DNA of 64,000 nt from DATAES01 sp963802415 (GTDB taxonomy: Bacteria > Actinomycetota > Acidimicrobiia > Acidimicrobiales > JACDCH01), in assembly GCA_963802415.1 (NCBI GenBank), contig CAWDIH010000003.1, positions 1 through 64,000 of the forward strand, read 5' to 3'. The notes below the pieces were generated by a model that was not told the origin of the DNA, searched no databases, and saw only the letters and a program-made list of their open reading frames with translations. This document shows, piece after piece, positions 39,455-50,896 of this stretch. The translations under genes and the position numbers were made by a program. Every line of letters begins with the position of its first letter. Positions within the stretch are counted from its first letter, which is position 1.

Positions 39455-39563
39455 GAATGCACAGATTCGGCATAGGCACGCGCGCGATACCCTGTTCCAA
39501 CCGTCGCCGCACCCGTCGGCTGTGCGTCGGCTCGCTGACGAAGGGAACGGGCTCCGCCCGCAC

Positions 39564-41571
<2,008 letters not shown>

Positions 41572-41580
41572 GCTCGGCCT

Positions 41581-42171
41581 GTGGCCGTCGATCGTGACCG
41601 CGTGGCGTCGCTCGTCCGCGAACTCCTCGAAGCGATCGGGGAGGATCCCGACCGTCCGGGGCTGAAGGCGACGCCTGCGCGGGTCGCCGACGCGTACGCC
41701 GAGTTCTTCGCGGGCGTCGGGCAGGACGCCACCGCCCCGCTCGCCCACACGATCTCGATCTCGCACGGCCCCGCCCCCGAGACGTCCCCGTCGGGCGCCG
41801 TGATGCTGCGCGACATCCAGTTCCGCTCGGTGTGCGAGCATCACCTGCTGCCGTTCCGCGGCAAGGCGCACATCGCCTATCTCCCCGGCGATCGGGTCGT
41901 GGGGCTGGGCGCGCTGCCGAAGGTCGTCGAGATCCTGGCGGCGCGTCCGCAGGTGCAGGAGCGGCTCGGCGAGCAGATCGCCGATGCGATCCACGATGCC
42001 CTCGAGACGCGGGGCGTGCTCGTCGTGCTCGACGCGTCCCACGAGTGCGTCACGATGCGCGGCGAGCGTCAGCGCGATGCCTCGACGGTGACGATCGCGG
42101 CGCGCGGCGAGCTTGCCGACCCGGCGGCGCGCGCGGAGCTCATCGCGCTCATCGGCGCAGGCAGACGGTGA
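41581..42171 (+). CDS. folE: GTP cyclohydrolase I
   Basis: Intact 196-residue enzyme making dihydroneopterin triphosphate from GTP, first step of folate synthesis. Start GTG 41581, 9 bp after ftsH. Zn and active-site motifs SVCEHHLLPFRGKAHIAYLP and SHECVTMRGE are present. Its stop overlaps the folP start (GTGA, 42168-42171). Confidence 0.96.
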   Translation: MAVDRDRVASLVRELLEAIGEDPDRPGLKATPARVADAYAEFFAGVGQDATAPLAHTISISHGPAPETSPSGAVMLRDIQFRSVCEHHLLPFRGKAHIAYLPGDRVVGLGALPKVVEILAARPQVQERLGEQIADAIHDALETRGVLVVLDASHECVTMRGERQRDASTVTIAARGELADPAARAELIALIGAGRR

Positions 42172-43005
42172 CGGAGGGCGCGATGGAGTGCCTCGTGATG
42201 GGGATCGTCAACGTCACCCCCGATTCGTTCAGCGACGGCGGGCGCTTCCTCGACGGCCGACGCGGCGATCGCGCACGGCCTCGCGCTGCGGGCCGAGGGC
42301 GCCGCGCTGCTCGACGTCGGCGGAGAGTCCACTCGTCCCGGTGCGGAGCGGGTGGATCCCGCCGTCGAGCAGCGGCGCGTGCTCCCCGTCGTGCGGTCGC
42401 TCGCGGCAGCCGGCGCGACGGTCAGCATCGACACGATGAACGCCTCGACCGCCGTCGCGGCCGTCGAGGCCGGCGCGCGCATCGTCAACGACGTCTCGGG
42501 CGGACTCGCCGACCCCGACATGCTGGCAGCGGTCGCGGGGACGGATGCCGAGATCGTCGTGCAGCACTGGCGCGGGCACTCCGCCGACATGTACGCGCGC
42601 GCCGCGTACGACGACATCGTCGCGGAGGTCGTCGGCGAGCTGGAGCGTCGCGTCGACGCGGCCGTCTCTGCCGGCATCCCCCCGGAGCGGGTGATCATCG
42701 ACCCGGGCATCGGGTTCGGCAAGAAGGGCGCGCAGAACTGGGCGGTGCTGCACGGGATGCCGCGGCTCGCCGCCCTCGGCCACCGCGTGCTCGTCGGAAC
42801 GAGCCGCAAGCGGTTCCTGGTCGAGACGCTCGAAGCGCGCGGAGCCGAGGCATCCGTCGCCCGTCGAGACCTGGCGACCGCGGTGACGAGCGTCCTGGCG
42901 GCGCAGGCGGGGGCGTGGGGCGTGCGGGTGCACGACGTCGCCGCCACCGTCGATGCGCTCGATGTCGCCGCGCAGTGGAAGAGTGGAGCGACATGGACTT
43001 CGTAG
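42168..43005 (+). CDS. folP: Dihydropteroate synthase
   Basis: Folate enzyme joining p-aminobenzoate to the pterin, target of sulfonamides. Motifs: MGIVNVTPDSFSDGGRFLD, LLDVGGESTRPGAERVD, the IDPGIGFGKKGAQNW loop and GTSRKRFL. About 278 residues, one frameshift near 42260. Overlaps folE and folB. Confidence 0.95.
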
Positions 43006-43366
43006 ACGAGATCACCATCACGGGCATCCGCGCGTACGGGTACCACGGCGTGTATCCCGACGAGAAGCGCGACGGGCAGGAGTTCGTCGTGGACGCTCAG
43101 CTCTCCTCTCACCGCCGCGTGCCGCCGAGACCGATGACGTCGCCGACACGGTCCACTACGGCGAGCTCGCCGAATCGATCGCCGCAGTCGTCGCGGGTGA
43201 CCCGGTCGACCTCATCGAGACGCTCGCGAACCGGATCGCTGAGGCCGTGCTCGCCCATGACCTCGTGCAGATGACCCGCGTCACCGTGCACAAGCCGTCG
43301 GCGCCCATCGCGGTGCCGTTCGCCGATGTCGCGGTGACGGTGAACCGCGCGAGGACCGGGCGATGA
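42993..43366 (+). CDS. folB: Dihydroneopterin aldolase
   Basis: About 124 residues, makes 6-hydroxymethyl-dihydropterin. ITITGIRAYGYHGVYPDEKR is the classical N-terminus, and DTVHYGELAESI and LIETLANRIAEAVL are typical. One frameshift near 43112. Overlaps folP by 13 nt and folK by ATGA. Confidence 0.94.
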
Positions 43367-43830
43367 GCCGCCGACTCGCCGAGGGGTTCAAGGGCGCCGA
43401 ACCGTCGACGCCCCGCGAGCCGGTGGCCGCCGTCGTGGCGCTGGGGTCGAACCTCGGCGATCGCGCCGAGACGCTGCGGGCGGCAGTCGCCGACCTCGCG
43501 CGCCTGCCGCTCGTCGACGATGTGCGCGTCGCGGAAGTCATCGAATCCGTGGCGATCACACCCGACGGGCCGGATGCCGCGGCCCCGGCGTACCTCAACA
43601 CCGTGGCGCTCGTCACGACCCGGCTCGCCCCGTCGGTGCTCCTCGCCTATCTCCACGCGATCGAGGCCCGGCATGGCCGCGAGCGGCGGAGCGGTGGGGG
43701 GATCGCACGCTCGACCTCGACCTGATCGCGAGCGGAGATACGGCGACAGCCGCAGCGAGACCGCCGCGCTGCGGCTGCCCCACCCGCGGGCGGCCGAGCG
43801 CGATTTCGTCCTCGCGCCGTGGCTCATCAT
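43363..43830 (+). CDS. folK: HPPK (folK), C-terminus cut at the probable join
   Basis: 6-hydroxymethyl-dihydropterin pyrophosphokinase. VALGSNLGDRAETLRAAV, AYLNTVALV, RWGDRTLDLDLIA (across a frameshift near 43690) and LPHPRAAERDFVLAPWL are all diagnostic. Another shift lies near 43745. The reading then leaves the family immediately after APWL, where 10-20 more residues are expected, and runs into a stop three codons later. The following bases, read on the other strand, encode the start of an unrelated protein. The gene is therefore truncated at about 43,828. Confidence 0.88.
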
Positions 43831-43840
43831 GCGGTAGCCC
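43820..43840. other. Probable chimeric assembly junction
   Basis: Two genes on opposite strands, folK from the left and a CvpA-like gene from the right, are both cut here with no spacer. Left of it the order is Microbacterium-like, right of it Acidimicrobiia-like. No transposase, tRNA or repeat is present to explain a biological recombination. Confidence 0.6.
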
Positions 43841-43892
43841 CCGATCCCGGCCATGACGGCGAGGAGCACGACGACCACGTCGAGCGTGTCAT
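43830..43892 (-). pseudogene. N-terminal fragment of a CvpA-like membrane protein
   Basis: On the minus strand, correcting one missing base after the ATG at 43892, the fragment reads MDTLDVVVVLLAVMAGIGGY then R. A start with acidic residues and a first hydrophobic helix ending GGYR is typical of CvpA-family proteins and CvpA-domain serine proteases. Only about 21 residues remain before the junction. It directly follows trmI. Confidence 0.45.
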
Positions 43893-43896
43893 GGAG

Positions 43897-44663
43897 GGCT
43901 CTGCGGCGTCGGCGAGCAGGCGCGCCACGGTAAGAAACCGGTGTGCGCGACCACCCGATGGTCGGGTCGACCGACGACCGTCGATGTGCCATGGGCGGTG
44001 CAGACCTCGAGCGTCTCCGCGAGCGCGAACCGGCTCGACTCGAGCTCGCGGAACTGGACGGCCGCAGGATCGAGGGCGTGTACGCCACCAACAGCCCGCC
44101 TGATCGCAGCGCGCGTTCCGCGTGCTTCACGACTGCCACGGCTCCGGTAGGTCGAGCACCACACGATCGAGCCCGGACTCGTCGATCCCCTCGTAGCAGT
44201 TGCGGAGCTCGACACGATACCGCGAACCACGTCCTCGCCCAGGAAGCCACGCACGTTCGCTGTGGCACCCGCCGCGAACTACGCGCAGCTCGTAGTCCGT
44301 CACGTCCCGCCTGCACGGACCATGGCCATCGACAGGGCGCCCGAGCCGACGCCGGACTCCAGCACGCGCACGCCGGGACGGATGTCGGCCAGCAAGAGCA
44401 ACGGACCAAGGTCCTTCGGATAGATGACCTGCGCACCACGCGGCATCTTCAGCACAAGTCGGACAGCCGCGGCCGGAATGCGACGAAGCGGAGCCACGAC
44501 TCGACCGGAAGGTCGTCCCCTCGGGCCTACCGGCGATGGCGTCGTGCGGGATCACACCGGTGTGCGAATGGAACTCACCGCCTTCGGTCAGCGTGATCAG
44601 GTACCGGCGGTCCTTGCCTGCGACGAGCAACACCTTGTCGCCGGGACGGAACTCTTCTGCCAT
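43897..44663 (-). CDS. trmI: tRNA (adenine-N1-)-methyltransferase, TrmI family
   Basis: SAM-dependent enzyme making m1A58 in tRNA. The N-terminal small domain reads FRPGDKVLLVAGKDRRYLIT and GGEFHSHTGVIPHDAIAGRP. The SAM motif I region reads VRVLESGVGSGALSMAMVRA, preceded by MPRGAQVIYPKDLGPLLL, both diagnostic. Later segments are LDRVVLDLPEPW and RSGGLLVAYTPSILQ, then LEVCTAHGTSTVVGRPDHR. About eight frameshifts, among the worst in the window. Its start overlaps the thiolase stop (TGATG). Confidence 0.8.
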
Positions 44664-45580
44664 CAGGACGTCGTCCGCAACTGCACCGGCTCCGCCCCGC
44701 TCGTGCGTCGACCAACTTGCAGAAGGCACAGAACCGGTCCGTCGTCGGCGCCCCACATCGTTCGCATGGCGCGAATTCCCCTGCTCGGCTTCGGCGTCCG
44801 GAACGAAGCGAAACGACGCGCGCTTCAGGTAGCCGACGTAGAAGTGAGGTTCGAGCCGGGCGACTGGGCCTCGATCTGGTTGAGCGCCTCCTTGTAGCGG
44901 AGGTGCTTGTTGCCGGCAGCCATCGGAACTGTTCGACGATGTAGTCGATCCCGGCCAGCACGCAGTATGCGGCCATGTCGCGCTCGCTGAGCCTCACCAA
45001 CGGCTTCACTTGCGCGGAAAGCCGTTGCGCGCAGAAGCAAGGCGACTGACGACCAGGTACTCGGTCTGCCACCGCAAGACGTCGCCGAAGAGCACTGCCG
45101 CCTCGTCGTCCAGGTTGTGGCCGGTCGCAACGATGTCGTAGCCGTTGTCACGGGCCGCCTTGTCGACAGGTGGCGTTTCGACAACCCGCACGCCAGCACG
45201 GCACCCGGGAGTAGCGGTCGCGGCCGCCGGGACATCGAAGCCGTACTCCTGGCGGAGGTCGCACGTGAGAAGTGTGAGCCCGCGTTCGTCGGCAAAGGCA
45301 CGCGTGTACCGGCTGGACTCGTCCGAGTAGTCGCCGATCCCCAGACCGATGACGAAGCCGTCCACGTCGTAGCCGAGGCGTCGCAGGATGTCCCAGCAGG
45401 CGAGCGAGTCCTTGCCGCCGCTGACCGCCACCAGCACGCCTCGCCGGGCTCGATCATCGAGAACTCGTCAATGGTTTCGCGAACTGGTCGCAGCACATGG
45501 CAAGAAGTGTTCGGGGCAGTAGCCGGCGTTTGACGGCGAACGTCGATGACCCCGGGACTGCGGCAGACCCGGCACTTCAT
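44662..45580 (-). CDS. tRNA thiolation enzyme of the NcsA/TtcA PP-loop family
   Basis: About 305 residues. An N-terminal Zn ribbon (MKCRVCRSPGVIDVRR) is followed by the ATP pyrophosphatase loop VLVAVSGGKDSLACWDILRR and VATGHNLDDEAAVLFGDVLR. A C-terminal Zn ribbon reads FAPCERCGAPTTDRFCAFCK. The two ribbons and PP-loop place it in the Ncs6/NcsA/TtuA group, which thiolates tRNA uridines (U34 or U54) using a ubiquitin-like sulfur carrier. Frameshifts near 45520, 45435, 45015, 44925, 44850 and 44780. The carrier gene overlaps it upstream (ATGA, 45577-45580). Confidence 0.8.
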
Positions 45581-45775
45581 CTGAAGCCGCCCGAGATGAC
45601 CGGTCGGATCTCCACCTGCCGGTCGCCGGCGAGGACGGCGTCGCCGGGAACGAGCATGTCCCCCTCGATGACGAGAACGGACTCTCGGTTCAAGTCGGGG
45701 CGGTCCAGCAACGCGATCGGAGATGGGCGCCGGCACATCGAGCTCGCGACGCGGGTTGCGCAGCACCACCTTCAC
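45577..45775 (-). CDS. MoaD/ThiS-like sulfur carrier protein
   Basis: Beta-grasp protein of about 66 residues. Start GTG 45775; reading VKVVLRNPRRELDV, then across a shift near 45718 ALLDRLDLNRESVLVIEGDM, VPGDAVLAGDRQVEIRPVIS and GGFR. The fold and the Gly-Gly near the end are as in MoaD, ThiS and archaeal SAMPs, where a terminal GG is activated as thiocarboxylate. Here two residues (Phe-Arg) follow GG, so either trimming or a sequencing error is implied. It overlaps the thiolase gene, its obvious partner. Confidence 0.75.
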
Positions 45776-45786
45776 GGTGGGACAGG

Positions 45787-45997
45787 CTAGGTCTCGTCGC
45801 GACGACCCAAGTCGCTGATCATGATGGTCTCGCCCTTCCGCAGCTCCATTCGTTCGATGACCGGCCGGGCGACAGTGAAGCGGCAACCAACTGTGCAGCC
45901 CCGACGACGAGCCACACCGAGAACCACACGGTCCGGCCCTCCGCGACGCCCCTGCGCCACGCATACCGGCGAACGCGAGGACGATCAGACGCCACAT
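45787..45997 (-). CDS. Small membrane protein of unknown function
   Basis: About 70 residues when two frameshifts (near 45930, 45880) are corrected. MWRLIVLAFAGMR opens, a hydrophobic segment (VWFSVWLVVGAAQLVA) follows, and it ends RMELRKGETIMISDLGRRDE then T. One transmembrane helix is likely. It lies 11 bp upstream of the sulfur carrier and probably belongs to the same operon. I do not recognise a family. Confidence 0.5.
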
Positions 45998-46308
45998 GTC
46001 AGGCGCCCCACGTGAGATGCGCCGGATCTCGACGACGGTCGATCGCTTCCGTCCACGGCGGCGTCCGACTACGGGTACGCGACGGTGATGACCGAGATAG
46101 AGCACCGCCCTGCGGCAATCATACGACCGGACCTCCGCACCGACTGTGCCGACGACGTCGGATTGCAATCGGAATTCCGCTCGATGTCCTCAGGCCCAAT
46201 TTCGTCCGGACGGCGATGTCTTGGTGGGGGGCGCGCCCCCATACCCCATCGCCGTCCAGCTCGCTGGCGCTCGCACGCCCGGCATGCCTCGTTCGCTTCG
46301 CTCCCTCG
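45998..46308. other. Gap with palindromes, probable promoter region
   Basis: 311 bp without a convincing gene. It contains the 14 bp palindrome GGGGGCGCGCCCCC near 46226-46239, a candidate terminator for the Holin-X gene to the right, and a minus-strand TATGAT (46123-46118) that could be a -10 for the small membrane protein and downstream genes. A GAGGGAGCGAAGCGAACGAG stretch next to the holin stop is low-complexity. Confidence 0.35.
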
Positions 46309-46645
46309 TCACGACTTTCTCGCCCCCTTCACATTGATCCTGCTCACGGCGAGCGCGATCAGGGCGCCGAGCACGACGAGCCCGGCGACGTACGGAACCC
46401 AGTTCCAGTTGCCGCCCAGGCTCCCACCCGTGTGGGTTTGCAGCAGCGCATCGTGCCGAGCGTGAGCATGAGAATGCCCGTGGCACCGACGATCGCAGCG
46501 GCGAGCCCGAAGCCCACGAAGTGCCCCAACCCCTTCAGAGGCTCGATCGTCTCCTGTTTCCGTAGGCGATCAGCAGGTCCCGCAGCTCCGTCACCACCTG
46601 TGGGACGGTCTTCGGCTGATCTGATACGGGACTATTCGAGGCCAT
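46309..46645 (-). CDS. Actinobacterial Holin-X-like membrane protein
   Basis: About 112 residues. ATG 46645: MASNSPVSDQPKTVPQVVTE, then LRDLLIAYGKQETIEPLKGL, two hydrophobic segments (FGLAAAIVGATGILMLTLGT and YVAGLVVLGALIALAVSRIN) and a basic tail. This arrangement is the putative Actinobacterial Holin-X/phage-holin-like family found in chromosomes, function unproven. Frameshifts near 46560 and 46445. Confidence 0.65.
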
Positions 46646-46709
46646 GGCACCGCATTGCCACGCGAACAGCGAACAACGCGCAAGCGATCGGACGTCAGTG
46701 GAGACCCGG

Positions 46710-47316
46710 CTACTGCATGTGCAAACGCGTGCGCAGGAACATCCTCCTCGCCCAGCAGCTCGATCAGCCGCGACAGGCGCGCACTCGGTCCGGAGCGGTC
46801 AGCAACTCCTGTTGATCCGCCGGTCCCAACGGCGCCACGGCCGAGACCTGATAGGACCCGAGTGCAGGGTCGTCGCTGAGCCCGATGGTCGCATCCACCG
46901 CGGGCTCCGCGAGCTCGGCTTGAGGGCGAGCACACGTCGCAACACCGACCACGCCGTGTCGTACGCGGGCATCAGGTCTCCTTCGACGGTGCCGTCCACC
47001 CAGTCCTCGACGTCGGCCCGGGGAACGGGTCGTCGCTCAACCACTCGTCAACTCGCACTCGACGGGTGCCGACGGTTCCGAGACCCAACAGCCATCGTCG
47101 AGTTCGGTCGCATCGAGGATTTGCGCGACGGTGCCCACGAACGTGCGGACGTCGTTGCCGCCGACCTCGCTTCCCCGTTCGATCAAGACGACGCCGAACT
47201 CACGACTGCCGTCCATGCAATGACGGGCCGGCACGCGGTAGCGCGGCTCGAACACGTGAAGTGGCAGGACAGCTCGGAAACAGCACCGTGCCGAGCGGGA
47301 ACATCGGCAGCTCCAT
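46710..47316 (-). CDS. LON peptidase substrate-binding-domain protein
   Basis: About 200 residues, only the Lon N-terminal (PUA-like) domain: MELPMFPLGTVLFPSELPLH, then VFEPRYR and EFGVVLIERGSEVGG. A C-terminal helical part (ALGSYQVSAVAPLGPADQQE, then LLTAPDSARLSRLIELLGEE) follows. No AAA or protease domain. Stand-alone proteins of this kind are common in actinobacteria, with unknown role. Frameshifts near 47270, 47040, 46925 and 46790. Its ATG overlaps the dacB stop (TGATG). Confidence 0.78.
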
Positions 47317-48734
47317 CAGCCGCTCTTCGGTCCTAGGGCGTCGATGTCCGGCGTCTCCGGATACTGGAAGAGGATCCGCCGAGCTGGTCCCCCACGCGAT
47401 GTCGTCTTCCGTGATCAGCTTCGGCGGAGGCAGGTTGACGATGTACACGAAGCTCACGTGAGATCCGCGCGCCGTCTGCACGTACCCGGCCAGCGCCGTC
47501 ACTTGGTTGAGCGAGCCGGTCTTCGTCGCGTAGCTGACCGACGATCGGCGTACCGAGGAAGCGTTCCGCGAGCGTGCCCGTCTGTCCGGCCACCGGCAGG
47601 TCTTTGGCCAAGATCGACCCGGGACCGTCCGCATCGAGCAGCGCTTGGACCGACGAGCACGTCGTTTGGTCGTCGCGCGCCAGTCCCGAGCCGTCGACCT
47701 CGCGGTTCCGTCGACTGGAAGGTTGCGATCTTGGAGTGTCTGACGGATAACGGCGATGCCGTTGGCAGTGGTTCCCGCGCTCGTGTCGTGCAGACCGATC
47801 TCCTTCGTCAGGAGCTCCGCTGTCTCGTTGTCGCTGTCCCTGAGCATCTCGGCGACGATCTGATCGATCGGCTGAGAGTCGAGCTTGGTGATCTCAGTGG
47901 CGTTCTGCGGTGCTGCGCCCGATTGCGCCGGACCGGAGACGATCACACCACGCGCCTGAAGGAGTTGCGTGAGTTGGTTCGCCGCTTCCTGAGCGGGGTC
48001 GGCCGCGGCGGCTTCGCTCGGTGTGCGCACGTGAAGCTCGGCGGGAACTGCGTCAGGCCGTCGTTCACCATCAGGGCGCCGAGCGGTCCGACGTCACGTG
48101 GAGTGATGTCCTCGCTGATCCACTGCGGCACCGCGCGCATCCGGTCGTAGCGAGAGTCGTCGCCCACGACGCTGCCGCGCACTTCATGGACGCCCGCCGC
48201 GACGACTTGGTCCGCGAGCTGTTCGAACGACGTGCGCGTGACCGGTTGGTTCTTGAAGTGCTACGCGTAGGCGTCGGTCATGAGAAGCGGATCGCCACCG
48301 CCGACGAGCCAGAGATTGCCGTCGACGACTCCGTTGGCCAGGGGTGCACTGCTCCTCACCGACGTTGTCAGCAACGTGTTCGGACCCAGCTTCGCCAACG
48401 CCGCGTCTGCAGTTGCGAGCTTCTGGACAGATGCCGGGATCAGCGGGGTCGTCGCATTCGAACCGAACACGACGCGGCCGTCGACCGCGACGGTGAGACA
48501 CGACGACCCGGGCGTCTTGCTCACGAGGTCGTTCAAGTGTGCGGCGAGCCGCCGGTCCCCTACCGGCGCCGCGATGAGCTCCGGCTCGCGGCGCGCAGAC
48601 AGCACCGGTGTTGCCGCGGTTCGCACGCCCGACGAGGCCGCGGCGTCCGGCGCTCGCTCCGCTTGCACGGCGATCGCGGTCGATGCGACGAGCACGACCG
48701 CGAGCGCTGTGACGAGCACGCTCCAGCGGGTCAA
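47315..48734 (-). CDS. dacB: D-alanyl-D-alanine carboxypeptidase/endopeptidase, S13 (PBP4) family
   Basis: About 470 residues. Likely TTG start at 48734 with a single N-terminal membrane/signal segment (VLVTALAVVLVASTAIA). The three penicillin-binding motifs are present: SxxK (PASVQKLATADAAL), SxN (RDSDNETAELLTKEIG) and KTG (RAKTGSLNQVTALAGYV). It trims or cuts peptidoglycan stem peptides outside the membrane. Frameshifts near 48260, 48025, 47690, 47545 and 47390. Confidence 0.85.
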
Positions 48735-48741
48735 GCCGAGG

Positions 48742-50215
48742 TCAATCTGATCGTCGTTGCCGGTAGCGCGCGTACGTCCAAAGGTGGCCGAGCGCGGTCA
48801 CCGCGCGGTTGGCCGACGCGTAGCAGAGCTCGCCGCTCTCGCGGCATCCCGCGACCGCAGGATTGGCGCGGTCGGTGATCGCGAGCTCAGTGGCCGTGAG
48901 GATCGGCTTCCCGATGGCCTTCGAGAGCGCGGCGGCCGTCTCGGTGAAGCGGCGGTCTTGTCGTTCGTGATAGCCGACGATCCGTTCGAGGCCGTGGCCC
49001 GGATAGAACGGCCCTTCCTGCTCCATGCGCCCCTGGTTGCCCTGGATGCCCATGCCGAGGAAGACGACGGCGTCTACCGCGGGATGGCGCGCCGCGACCT
49101 CGAGCACCGTCGGGATGGTGTCCTTCGTCTCGCCGCCGGCCATGTCGATTGGATTGTTGCGGCTCCAGCGAGGCGGAAGGTGTCGGTCGAGCTCTTCCTT
49201 CAGGTCGTCGGGAAGCGGAAGCAACGTGAGGCCGCGCGGTGCGGCTGATCGCGTCCGCTGTGACGACGCCCCAGCCGCCGGCAGTCGACACGACGCACAC
49301 GTTGGGCCCCTCGGGCAACGGTTGTGTGGCAAACGTCGCCGCGGCTTCGTAGGCCTCTTCGATCGTCGCGGCGCGCACGACACCGGCTTGACGGCATGCG
49401 CCGTCGAAGACGCGATCGTCTGTGGCGAGGCTGCCCGTGTGGCTCGCCGCAGCGCGGGCCCCGACATCGGACGTGCCGCCCTTCACCACCACGAGCGGCA
49501 TCCGCTCCGCAACAGATCGCATTCGTTCGAAGAAGGCGCGCCCGTCGGTGATGCCTTCGACGTAGGCGAGACCGACGTCGGTCTCGGGATCGTCTGCGTA
49601 GTAATCGAGGAAGTCGGGGACCGTCACTGCAGCCGCATTGCCAGCGCTGACCGCCCGGCTCACACCCACGCCGTAGTGCCGCGCGTAGTTCATGAAGCTC
49701 GACACGAAGTTGCCCGATTGGCTGGCGATGCCGATGCGCCCCGGCGGCGGATACGGCGCGACGATCTGCGCGCACATGCTCGCCGGGGTCGAGATGACAC
49801 CTTGCCCGTTCGGCCCGGCGAGGAGGATTCCGAGCGCGCCGGCAACGCGGACCAGCTCGTCTTGCGCCGCCTTTCCTTCGGGCCCCGCTTCGCCGTAGCC
49901 GGCGGACGTGAGGAACGCAGCGCGCACACCTTTGGCCGCGCACTTGCGCAGCAGCTCGATGTTCGTCCTGGCCGGCGTGCAGACGAACACGAGGTCCGCT
50001 TCTCCATCGGGCAGCTCGTCGATGTCGGCCACGGTGTCGAGGCCGAGCACCGGCGTGCCTTCGAGATTGGTGGCGAAGACGTTGCCCTTGTAGCCGGCCG
50101 CGAGCAGGTTGTGCAGCGCGACGAACCCGAACTTGCCCGGATGCGACGATGCACCGGCGACGATCACGCCTTTGGGATCGAACAGCGCAGCGAAGTCCCG
50201 CTTCGTCGTGCTCAT
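48742..50215 (-). CDS. ADP-forming acyl-CoA synthetase alpha subunit (CoA-binding/succinyl-CoA-ligase-like)
   Basis: About 490 residues. N-terminal CoA-binding Rossmann domain (FDPKGVIVAGASSHPGKFG, then NLEGTPVLGLDTVADIDELP), the two ligase-like domains (GRIGIASQSGNFVSSFMNYA; AASHTGSLATDDRVFDGA) with the candidate phospho-His. One frameshift region near 49240. Together with the overlapping beta subunit it forms an enzyme converting acyl-CoA, ADP and Pi to acid, CoA and ATP, or the reverse. The acyl group is unknown. Confidence 0.85.
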
Positions 50216-50856
50216 TGGTGTACCTCGACCAACGCATCGACAGCGACCGGCACACCGTCGACGACGATCAGCGGGTTCACATCAGCGCTGGCCATCTCGG
50301 GATGCGCGACCGCGGCGTCGGACAGACCGACGAGTACATCGACCAACTTCGTCCGGTCGATCGCCGGCTCGCCGCGGAACGGACCGAAGAGCTGTTGGGT
50401 GGCGAGGTCGTCGATCATGTCCTCGGCATCAGCGGCCGTGATCGGCACGAGCCGGAACGTCACATCGCCCACCGCTTCGGCGAGGATCCCACCGACCCCC
50501 AGCATCACCGTCCGGCCGAAGGTCGGGTCGTCAGCGAGACCCGCGATCAGCTCGCGGGTGCCCGACACCATTGGCGCGACGAGCACGGCGACATCGCCGT
50601 CTTCGGCTCGTGCGGCCGCGAGCAGTTCCTTCGTCGCAGTGCGCACGGCTCCTTCGTCTGCGAGTCCGAGGCGGACGAGACCTCGCTCGGTCTTGTGCGC
50701 GATCGCCGCGCCGCACAGCTTGGCCACCACCGGAAAGCCGAGCTCGTTCGCCGCGTGGGCCGCGTCGTCCGCGCTCGTCACGCTTCGCTCGTCGAGCACG
50801 GGCACGCCGTGGGCCGCGAGCAGCCGCTTCGAGTCCGCCTCTGACAGGGTGGGCAT
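50212..50856 (-). CDS. ADP-forming acyl-CoA synthetase beta subunit (ATP-grasp)
   Basis: Intact, about 214 residues from ATG 50856. ATP-grasp_5 domain: LLAAHGVPVLDERSVTSADD, LGFPVVAKLCGAAIAHKTER, GVGGILAEAVGDVTFRLVPI and SADVNPLIVVDGVPVAVDAL. In many bacteria alpha and beta parts are fused; here they are separate genes overlapping by ATGA. Divergent from the GH84 gene with a 40 bp gap. Confidence 0.87.
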   Translation of the reverse strand: MPTLSEADSKRLLAAHGVPVLDERSVTSADDAAHAANELGFPVVAKLCGAAIAHKTERGLVRLGLADEGAVRTATKELLAAARAEDGDVAVLVAPMVSGTRELIAGLADDPTFGRTVMLGVGGILAEAVGDVTFRLVPITAADAEDMIDDLATQQLFGPFRGEPAIDRTKLVDVLVGLSDAAVAHPEMASADVNPLIVVDGVPVAVDALVEVHQ

Positions 50857-50896
50857 CGGCTCGACATCGTAGGAGAGGCGCGTAACGTCGCCGCCT

